Source: Chlamydomonas sphaeroides
Taxonomy: Eukaryota > Chlorophyta > Chlorophyceae > Chlamydomonadales > Chlamydomonadaceae
Assembly: GCA_001662425.1 (NCBI GenBank)
Contig: BDDC01001074.1
Span: 22,522 to 34,209, forward strand
DNA length: 11,688 bases
Direction: 5' to 3'
Positions 1 through 7,156 of the stretch are shown in pieces. The notes under the pieces were generated by a model. The model was not told the origin of the DNA. It made no database searches and was given only the letters and a program-made list of their open reading frames with translations. Position 1 is the stretch's first letter, and each line of letters begins with the position of its first letter. The translations under genes were made by a program, and so were the position numbers.

Positions 1-728
1 GGTCCACGCATCTGGCCATCGCGCTATTTTCCTGCTACGAATTGTTCGCAGGCTAGCTGGTGCGCGGCGTGGCGTGAATTGGAGTACCCGTCACCCCATG
101 GGCAACACCGAAGGAGGATCGCATGGCAGCATTCGCGGCACCGCGGAGCACGTCCGCACGTTGGCAGCACCCTTTCAGGTTCCGGTGGCCAGGTCCGGCC
201 CCAATTCATGTTAAGGGACACACACGGCGACAGCAGTATGATCACAGGACGGTGATGATCACAGCTTTCCAATTCAAAAGCCTGTTGAGCGGCCGCCGCA
301 GCCTGATGAACAGCCGTTGACATTCTTGAGATGTTTAATCAAGACGCGAGGCCTGCTGCCGTATCAGGGCCGTGCGCTTGCCTGAGAGACCGTGGGGTAC
401 CAAGTGGGTAAGCCTTCCGCTACATATTTGTAGCCGCAGCAGGAGGGAGCTGGGCACCTCCCCTGGCCCTTCGACGCACGAACATCAGCAGCGGACACGA
501 GCTATGCAGGGCCACGCACGTCAAGCCGTGAGCCGCGCGGGTGATGGTGTGCTCGGGCGTGGCGGGCCGCATGTCACGGAAGCCAACTCGTGAAGCAGCC
601 CCTTGCAGCGGTCATAGAGGTGTGAGCTTATGCTACGCCGGAGTGACGTTCAGCTTCTTGCTGGTCGACCGTACGGCATAGCCCGGAGATGATTGAGCCC
701 TTGTCTAAAGCCTCTTAGACAGTTAGCA
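1..728. other. 5' flank without a supportable gene
   Basis: I see no convincing coding exon in this stretch. The open frames on both strands are short (under about 100 codons), have mixed composition, and lack signal peptides, recognisable domains or well-placed splice sites. A small direct repeat, TGATCACAG, occurs at about 239-247 and 255-263. The region most likely holds intergenic DNA and the upstream promoter of the gene that starts at 832. An unrecognised exon of a gene running off the left edge cannot be excluded. Confidence 0.5.
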
Positions 729-737
729 AAATATATG
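729..737 (+). promoter_or_regulatory. TATA-like element of the FAS1 gene
   Basis: The AT-rich element AAATATATG stands out in GC-rich sequence about 95 bases before the ATG at 832. Transcription starting about 30 bases downstream would give a 5' UTR of roughly 65-75 bases. The ATG itself sits in a strong context (ACCATGG), which helps decide the start. Only the position and composition support this call. Confidence 0.4.
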
Positions 738-831
738 CGACTAGTGGTCGCATCTGACGCCATTTCACGCTGCAGCAGCACCGGCTGCTACTCATCGCGA
801 CTTACGAGTTGAAGCAGCTCGCCGTGCTACC

Positions 832-3800
832 ATGGGCGCCCAGTCGCCCTCGCGGGCGCGTGTAACTGTGGTACTTGGCGTCCTGCTGCTTGCGGGTGAG
901 CACGCGTGGCGTCAGCGGCGACTCGCTCCTTGATTGGCTCGACCTACGCTGCGCGCGGATGATGCGCGCTGACAGCTTAGGTGTAAAGGTTTATGCTTAG
1001 ATGCTGTGCGGCTTACGAGTCCGCGCGATAGCTGTTACCCGTTTGAGTTACCCAGTTGGCGCGCAACCTTCGCCATGTCGATGCGTGTCGCTGCCGGCAG
1101 AGGACGCTGGTATTAAAGCTTGTTTCGGCCAGTCCAGTGATCGTTACATGTCGAGTATTGTGTGAGGCGCCCGCCGCTTCTGCCCACCTCCCGACAGGCA
1201 CTGTGTGCGCGCAGAGGCGCCAAGGTGCGTAAGCTGATGAAGCAGCTTGGAACCTGGTAAACCGCGTTACGGAAAGCCGTTTTACGAGCTCACACAATAC
1301 CCATCGACACATGCGCCCTGGCACCATGTTCCGGGAAGTCGCGCTGCTGCACACAAGTGACCCATCGACACATGCGCCCCGCACAGGTTCCCCACCCCCG
1401 GTAGCTGCCAGCGATGTCACCCTGTCTGCGTGGCTGAGGAGCGCTCCCAAGGACCTGAAGCTCAAGTGGATAAACCAGATGGCGAAAGTCCTCGGCGGCC
1501 CCTCGGGCGCCCCAGTGCTCAGCCTCCGCGAGGGGACGTTCTTTCTCCCCGACGACAATGTGAGCCGGGACGCCAACATGCCTCGTATCGCTATCGTCCA
1601 GTCAACCGGTCAGCGTCCCAGGCCCCAGAGACCGGGCGCTAGGAGGCGTGCACAGGCGCGAACGACAGCACAGCCGCCATCACCGCATAACCGCTTTCAC
1701 AACCTTACCGATACGCGTGCCCGTCGCAGGCCATGAAAAGCTGGGTTGATGAGACCAAGGCCGCTAAGATCAAGAAGGCCCTCGGCAAGCCCCTGGCGAA
1801 GGCGGACATGGCTCGCTCGCTTCCGTACCATGTCGTACCAGGACCCGCGGTCACGGGAGCGCAGCTTACCAACGGTCGGCAGCTAATGACGTCAGCCGGG
1901 CTCACGCTGACTGTCGACCGCCAGGCTAGGTGCGTGTGGGACCGCCAGTGCCGCTGGGCCAACGGGGACTCCTGGGTTTTTTTCGTCTCGGGGATTCGAC
2001 TTGCTGCTGCGATGCCATGCACGGCGTTGTACGGCAACGCACTGTACGACGCACGCTGTGCGAGTCACGCGGGTGGTGGGTGCGGCGGAGGCGAGGACGC
2101 GCAACTGCAGCACACTGGCAGAGGCGCGCAGCGGCAGCAGTGCCGGCTGCCATGCAGGCGGCCGCCCGGCACCAGGCTGGAGGTCGGGTAGCCCCCAGCT
2201 CCGTTTGCTGTGATGACTCAGGGGTGACTGGCCGAGCAGCGGCTCGTGAGGCGGCTCGCCGTCGCCTGCTGCCAGCGCAATGTGTTGCCGCGACGGGCCC
2301 CCTGGGCCCCGCTGGGCTGCCGCCTCGCGCAGCCCGGAGCGCAGCGACGCCCTCCCCCTGTCCGAGCCAGCACCCGAAGCGCCTGCCCGCGGTGCCTGGC
2401 CTGGAGTGTAGGGCTGGACCCATGTGCATGCTATAGCTGTGACGTCGCATAGTAATCCGCACATGCGTACGCGCAACACTGATCGCGTGCCGCAGATCCT
2501 TCCAGCTCAACGGGCCCGGCGTCTCCAACGTGCCGGTCAAGAAGACGGACGTTGCGGTGCTCAACGGAGTGAGTGCCAGGCCGGGATGGCGTGTTGCGTG
2601 TGTTGGGTGGTTTGCATATGTATCCATTGTTCATCCGTAGCATTGCTGCGATGCAACACGGTGACAGCATCGCAACGTTGTATCATGTACGAGTCTGCGT
2701 GAGTGCTGACATAGGGCGCGAGTGCTCAAAGGCACGGGCTTCGGCCTCGCGCGATATTGACCGATGTACGTGGCCGTGCCCACCGGTGGGTCAGGACCGC
2801 GCGCCCGGCCCCCCGAGCCGGCCGCACCCCACGACCGCACCCTGGCGGCAACGGCCTGCTCGGGCCCACCACTCGTGGCCCGCTGGCGGCGGCCTGCCTA
2901 ACGAGCCTTCGCACAGCAGCGCGCAGCCCTCGTAACGCCTGGAACGTGGCAACGGTCGTGCGTTCATTGCCTGACCTGGTCGCTGCTGCGCAGCAAAATG
3001 TGCGCAGTGTTGCGAGCCGCCGCCTAATGATGCCTGCAAACCGCTTGTGTCCACGCAGGGCAAGCTGATCATCCACATTGTGGGCCAGGTGCTGACTGCA
3101 CCGGGGAGGCCCGCGTCGCCATCGCCTTCCCCATCACCGTCTCCCTCGCCTTCTCCCTCGCCGTCTCCCTCGCCGTTCCCCTCGCCGTCCCCCTCGCCGT
3201 CCCCCTCGCCGTCGCCCTCGCCGTCTCCCTCGCCGTCTCCTTCGCCGTCGCCGTCCCCCAGCCCCTCTCCCGACCCGGTCCCCTCGCCCTCGCCTCCGCC
3301 GCCGCCGCCGCCCTCGCCGCCGCCGCCCTCGCCGCCGCCCTCGCAGCCTCCGTCGCCTCCGTCGCCCCCCGCACCTCCTGCCCGCTACGCGGGCCTCGAC
3401 CAGGTGGGTTGCCGTCGCACCGCACAACTCCCTCCTGCACAACGCTGCATTAAGAACTGTATGAAACGTATGATACCGTAGCTTACAACAACATCTTAAG
3501 AACCCGCAGAGCAACCGGCGCGCCGGCGTCGATTAGCTGGGTTTGGGTTGGTGCTGCTGGCCTCCCAGACGCTGCCAGCGCCACCATCGCCCGTGCCTTC
3601 CCGCTTGCGCCGTCCTCGCGCCTTAGGGGCTGCCCGTAGCCCCAGCCTGTCGTGGCCACGCCAGCGCCTGCCCTGCCCTGCCCTGCTGCCCTGTGTCTGG
3701 CCCCCGCTGAGCTGCCCACGCACCTCTGCCTTCATGCCGCCACAGGCTGTGGCCGCCCACCCCGACATGCTGGGCATGCAGGCGATGATCGCCAAGCTCA

Positions 3801-4535
3801 ACACGGGCCCCCTGGCCTTCCGCCTCGGCGACATCTTTGGGTCGACCTCCACCATCTTCGCACCGCGCGGATCGTGAGACGGGCTGCGTGCGGGGGTACG
3901 GCACGGGGTACGGCACGGCACGGCACGGCAGGAGGTCAGCTGCTCGGCCTGGCCGCACAGCAGCAGGGCGGGCTCGGCAACGGACACGGCCGCCAGGGCC
4001 TCAAGAACAAGGCAGCGACGCCCTCTCTTGAACCCCAACAGGTTATGCTGCTCGTAGCAAGCAGCACCGCCACCGCCACCGCCACCGCCGCCTGTGGCCT
4101 GCACGCAAGCGCCATGCGGCGCCCCCCCACCCCGCTGCCACTGCCGCCGTCCCCTCTCTCACCCCGCCGCCGCCGCCACCTCCCCAACACACCCGCAGGG
4201 CGGTCATGGCGGCGCTCGGCGGCTCCGGCACCGACGTCGTCACGGCGATTGAGGCGGCCAGCCATGAGGCGGTGCTGGCGCTGCTGCTACGCCACGTGTA
4301 CGTCGGCCGCGTGCTGGCGGCCGAGCAGCTTCCGCCCAGCACCACGCTGCGGCTGGGCATTGCCGGCGCCGGGTCCACGCCGTGGGTTACGGTGATGCGC
4401 GACGGCGCCACCGAACAGCTGGTGGTCAACGGTCCGGTCAACGCGGTCCGCGTCGTGACGCCGGACGTGTTCATGGGCGGCCCCGACGCCGTGATTTCGG
4501 TGTTCCACATTGTGGATGACGTCATCCGGGTGTAG
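832..4535 (+). CDS. Secreted two-FAS1-domain protein with serine-proline rod (7 exons)
   Basis: Exons I infer: 832-895, 1387-1559, 1730-1929, 2496-2568, 3059-3403, 3746-3873, 4199-4535. The intron phases are 1, 0, 2, 0, 0 and 2; every junction is GT-AG, and the joined length is exactly 440 codons (439 aa plus TAG). Residues 1-22 form a signal peptide (hydrophobic core VTVVLGVLLLA), with cleavage likely between 22 and 30. FAS1 domain 1 spans about 31-184: the first conserved strand TFFLPDDNAM is at 72-81, the central LPYHVVPG at 110-117, and the closing strand LIIHIVGQVL at 173-182. Residues 190-277 are an alternating Ser-Pro rod that passes into PPPPSPPPP. FAS1 domain 2 spans about 278-439: TIFAPRGSAV at 321-330, LLRHVYVGRVL at 357-367, and VFHIVDDVIRV as the last residues. 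FAS1 domains mediate adhesion in extracellular matrices, and Ser-Pro rods in green algae are hydroxylated and O-glycosylated. There is no transmembrane or GPI tail, so a soluble or wall-bound secreted protein is likely. The family call is firm; the exact start and the intron 1 acceptor are inferred. Confidence 0.87.
1299..1379 (+). repeat. 20-bp direct repeat in intron 1, 61-bp period
   Basis: The 20-mer ACCCATCGACACATGCGCCC occurs identically at 1299-1318 and 1360-1379. A shared CACACAA lies just before each copy. The second copy ends seven bases before the inferred 3' splice site at 1386, so the tandem duplication covers the end of intron 1 (896-1386). The remainder of that intron shows no other structure I can support. 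Confidence 0.85.
1930..2495 (+). other. Intron 3 of the FAS1 gene
   Basis: This 566-base intron has a GTGCGT donor and a GCCGCAG acceptor. It interrupts FAS1 domain 1 between DRQA and SFQLNG and splits an Arg codon (AG|A, phase 2). It contains a T tract near 1976-1983 and a Gly/Ala/Arg-rich stretch that stays open in several frames on both strands. I read those frames as GC-rich noise because removing the segment restores a continuous FAS1 fold. Confidence 0.8.
2569..3058 (+). other. Intron 4 of the FAS1 gene
   Basis: This 490-base intron has a consensus GTGAGT donor and a CCACGCAG acceptor, phase 0. It separates VAVLNG from GKLIIHIV in the last strands of FAS1 domain 1. I see no RNA gene or mobile element inside it. 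Confidence 0.82.
3116..3379 (+). repeat. Coding minisatellite for the (SP)n / PPSPP rod
   Basis: This is a tract of imperfect six-base units (TCGCCG, TCCCCC, TCTCCC) in exon 5. It encodes about 88 residues, at first strictly alternating Ser-Pro, interrupted once by Phe-Pro and later by Asp-Pro-Val-Pro, then changing near position 3290 to proline runs separated by single serines. Hydroxyproline-rich rods of this kind are typical of volvocine wall and matrix glycoproteins. Here the rod separates the two FAS1 domains. Serine codons mix TCG, TCC, TCT and TCA, which argues for selection on the protein as well as repeat expansion. Confidence 0.9.
3404..3745 (+). other. Intron 5 with CCTGC simple repeat
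   Basis: This 342-base phase 0 intron (donor GTGGGT, acceptor CCACAG) lies between the end of the rod (ARYAGLDQ) and the first helix of FAS1 domain 2 (AVAAHPDML). It holds a (CCTGC)n tract at 3667-3693 and nothing else I can name. Confidence 0.82.
3874..4198 (+). other. Intron 6 with two simple-repeat tracts
   Basis: This 325-base phase 2 intron (donor GTGAGA, acceptor CCCGCAG) splits a Ser codon (TC|G) inside the conserved FAPRGSAV strand of FAS1 domain 2. It contains a GGCAC/GGTAC tandem tract at 3894-3931 and a (CACCGC)n tract at about 4065-4092. Confidence 0.85.
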
Positions 4536-4790
4536 GCGCTGACTTGCGCACGGCCTGGCGTTGACTGGCTTGACCTGTCGAGCCGAGTGTGTGTGCGTGT
4601 TATCGCGGCAGTGCATGGCTGCCGCGCGTGCTGTGTGTGAGTAGGCTGCTGTGTGTGAGTAGGCCAGCTGGGCGGTGCCTGGCGCACGCGTGAGTTGGTG
4701 GCAGGAGGCTCGCGGCTACTCGTGCGTCTGAAGGATTCACTGTTCCGCTTGCGTTGCTGCATGTAGTTGTATAATCGCTGGGTGGCAGCT
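4536..4790 (+). other. 3' UTR of the FAS1 gene, weak poly(A) signal
   Basis: About 250 bases follow the TAG at 4533-4535. The canonical chlorophyte poly(A) signal TGTAA does not occur until 5014-5018. Near matches TGTAG (4762-4766) and TGTAT (4768-4772) lie at a plausible distance from the stop, so 3' processing near 4785 is my guess. The 17-bp repeat in this region is listed separately. Confidence 0.4.
4630..4664 (+). repeat. Tandem 17-bp repeat in the 3' UTR
   Basis: GCTGTGTGTGAGTAGGC occurs identically at 4630-4646 and 4648-4664, separated by one base. It is a simple two-copy tandem duplication within the presumed 3' UTR, with no spacer structure suggesting anything more complex. Confidence 0.85.
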
Positions 4791-4803
4791 GATTGGAGGA
4801 TGA

Positions 4804-4809
4804 TATAAG
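4804..4809 (+). promoter_or_regulatory. TATA-like element before a candidate small gene
   Basis: TATAAG lies 68 bases before the ATG at 4877. A start about 30 bases downstream would make that ATG the first one in the transcript. The element lies just past the FAS1 3' UTR. The call rests on position only. Confidence 0.25.
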
Positions 4810-4876
4810 AGAGCACAGAGGCGCAGGCGGGTCAGGCGGGTTGCCGGCATATCGTGCACCGATAAAGAACAAGCTC

Positions 4877-5014
4877 ATGCTGTGGAGCGGCACCGCGGCC
4901 CTTGCTGACCTGGTCCTAACGAGACCTGACTTCCTCGACTGCGGATTATTGCTCGTGCGCGTTCGCTGCACGTCCGAAATGGACCAACTGCATGACCCCG
5001 AGGGCATCGAGGCT
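4877..5014 (+). CDS. Candidate first exon of an unrecognised gene
   Basis: A 46-codon reading runs from ATG to a consensus GTAAGT donor at 5015 (phase 0). It begins MLWSGTAALADLVLTRPDF and ends DQLHDPEGIEA, with a leucine/valine-rich middle (LLLVRVR). Its composition is more protein-like than neighbouring frames, and a TATA-like element lies upstream. I do not recognise the protein. A phase 0 acceptor at 5286 (CCCGCAG) would add about 40 codons before a stop, but that continuation is unconvincing. The GCTGTAAGT at the donor also contains TGTAA, so it could instead be a poly(A) signal. This is a weak call. Confidence 0.25.
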
Positions 5015-6300
5015 GTAAGTTCAGCGCTGGCCCGGCCCTGCCATCCCGTCCCGACCTTCGTGTTTGTTCGAAGGGAGTAAATTTGCCCTAGGGCGAGGCC
5101 CTTTGGATGGCCTATGGACATGGCAGGGAGATCTCGGTGTTGCCTCGGTCACGCAATCAATCAGGGTGGCGCGGCAGCGATGGGCGTGCTGCGGAACATG
5201 TGGGCGCGCGCGGCACTCCCCTCACTCGGGAGTGCCGGGATTCAGCAGGGCCCTAGCCAGCCGATTCCTTAACGGTACTCCCGCAGATCTCCAGGAAGCC
5301 ATATGCGCCTCGACAGCCAGCCGCGGGGGGTTGGGGGCGAATGGGGGAGTCAACCCAAGGGCCGAGTCCAGGTGGCAGGGAGCTGCTGTCACGACTGTCA
5401 TGCCGCTAACAAAGGACCTGTGGGACTAGTCCAGATGGCAGGGTCACGACACGTCCGGCGCTCCGGCCGCTAACAATGGATGTGGTGCGGTGCGCGCCGC
5501 ATGCCCCTCCCCGCGAGGGCACAGCCGGGGCTCGAGACCCCGGCAGCACAGCCCAGCGCGGTAACAGTGGATAGCCAACCTGGCCCGGCCCGCCCGCCGG
5601 GTCCGCGACGAGGTCGGTGCCAAGGCATGACCCCCGCCCGATTGGAGAGCGCAGTTCCATGTGAACTGGGCGGGCCGCCGCCCAGGCGCTATGTCGGTGT
5701 GGTGCCCCCCATCGGGCTATGCAGACCCGGGCTGCCGCGCGTCACTACACAGTGCCGCTAGCAGCTGGCACCGCACCCGCCAGGACCCGCCGCACGTCAT
5801 GCTCGTACGCTGGACGAGAAGGGCGGCGTTGGCCGATGGTGCTGTGACTGATAAATCGGGTCGAAGGCCTTTGCCGCCGCGCCTCTGCCGCTGTTGTCAC
5901 TGGGCAAAGCGCTTCAACACGAACACACGCGAGTGCGTGAGCGCAAAGGCAGCACGGCGCCAGCGCAGGACGGCGTGTTGGTGAACTTTTAGGCGCCGGC
6001 GTTGTGCTCGTGGAAGGTTGGGCGGCGCGCCCTGGCGAGGGGAAAGGCGACGACGGCGGCGGCGGGGCGCGCCGCCGCGCCGTCGCCGCGTGACCGCACT
6101 GCTGCGGCCGCCGGCTGAGCTAACAGACAGCGGTCTTGTGGGCAAATGCGCTAAGTAATTCGCGGCGCAAGCAAGGGCCATCGCGGCCGTGCTGGCGGCA
6201 CGGCGGCGGGCGGGGTCGGATGTGGGATGTAGTGCACGCCGGCCGACCGTCATTACAACAGCGCCGTGTGGAGCCCGCCTCTTGGCCTTGCTTGGGAGCT
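5015..6300. other. Unresolved region, competing open frames, no firm gene
   Basis: Several overlapping frames are open, for example 5480-5761 (+, 93 codons, true ATG) and 5661-5984 (+, GTG start only). None has a signal peptide, domain or consistent splice pattern, and two or three frames look equally plausible in the same bases. This is the behaviour expected of GC-rich noncoding or decayed DNA. The exception with visible structure is the repeat at 5365-5480. Possible acceptors occur at 5286 and 5252. Confidence 0.4.
5365..5480 (+). repeat. Degenerate tandem repeat, 63-bp period
   Basis: Two modules of about 52 bases share ordered blocks. AGTCCAGRTGGCAGGG is at 5365-5380 and 5428-5443 (15 of 16 identical), CACGAC at 5390-5395 and 5445-5450, and CCGCTAACAAWGGA at 5403-5416 and 5467-5480 (13 of 14). 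The inner spacers differ while total length is almost kept. A fainter third echo of the last block (GGTAACAGTGGA) lies near 5560-5571. Confidence 0.7.
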
Positions 6301-7156
6301 GGCTGCTCGTAGCCCAAGCACGTACGGCTTGCAGCTAAGGACATGCGTCAGCACTCGCGGTGTTTCACCTGTGCGGCCTCCGCCAACGATGACCTGAGTA
6401 ACAACACGCCGCCGCACCTCCCCTTCCAAGATTGCACTACTGATCACCAGCACACGCACACACACAAGCACATGCACCCGCCTGCCTGCCTACCATTTCG
6501 GCCCTCCCACAGTGTTGCCGCACCGCGATCAACATACATGGTGAACAGCACGCGAGCGCTTGCGACGCCTCAAGTGTTATGTTGGATAACATTTCTCATG
6601 GCGGGCGACTCGGCGGCCCACCGTGAAGCGAGGACTGCCACCAATGGCGCTGCGGACTTGGGCTCACCCCAGACTAAGAGAACACAGTACGCTGAGCAAC
6701 ATAGCCGCCGCGCATAGCAGCACAGCGCCACAACAGCTGGCGCATGCATACACACATGAGCACGGCAGTCTTGCACTTGCGCGACAAAGTTTCTGTTTCG
6801 CGCGCGCCGCCGCACATGCCCAAACACACGTTTGTTCACACAAGGGGCCTGCGGCGCCGCCGCCGAGCGAGCCGCGCAACCGGCCCGCGCGCCACCGCAA
6901 CACAAGACATCAAGCACTTGAACAATAATCGCTCCGAGAGGCGTGCTGTGCACTTGCACGTAACCTTCCCGCTGCTCTACGTCTAAGATCTGGATCACAT
7001 CAATGAATCAAGTCGTGAATCAAGCCCCAGCCAAGCTACTCCAGCGCAGCCAGCCATCGGCGGCCAGTGCCTCCTCATCCATCCTATGGCCCCAAGGCCC
7101 CATGGGGCAGGGACCCCACATCCTGGGAGCCGTGCCTAGCCCCATTCAACATCCGA
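6301..7156. other. Intergenic or 3' flank of the Gly/Tyr-rich gene
   Basis: I find no supportable gene here. There is an imperfect CA-rich stretch at about 6449-6475, a short inverted repeat TGTTAT/ATAACA around 6577-6593, a 9-bp direct repeat TGAATCAAG at 7004-7012 and 7016-7024, and a 12-bp palindrome GCCCCATGGGGC at 7097-7108. The part nearest 7156 should be the 3' UTR of the leftward gene. No TGTAA on the minus strand was found there until about 6257, so its 3' end is undefined. Confidence 0.4.

Noticed and set aside
1892..2627. Minus-strand readings of 195 and 233 codons
   Set aside because: They lie mostly opposite intron 3 of the FAS1 gene, are Ala/Arg/Gly-rich and run across its exon 4, which is clearly coding on the other strand.
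3069..3514. Arg/Ala/Gly-rich open frames on the minus strand opposite the Ser-Pro tract
   Set aside because: They are complements of the repeat codons of exon 5 and carry no domain or splice logic of their own.
3652..4395. 247-codon plus-strand reading
   Set aside because: It crosses introns 5 and 6 and reads FAS1 exons 6 and 7 out of frame; the FAS1 signature is only in the spliced frame.
4630..4664. Short repeated unit considered as a CRISPR-like array
   Set aside because: Only two copies with a one-base gap, in a eukaryotic 3' UTR; it is a plain tandem duplication.
4043..4816. 257-codon minus-strand reading, Ser/Thr-rich
   Set aside because: It is antisense to exon 7, whose plus-strand frame gives a clear FAS1 domain ending in a stop.
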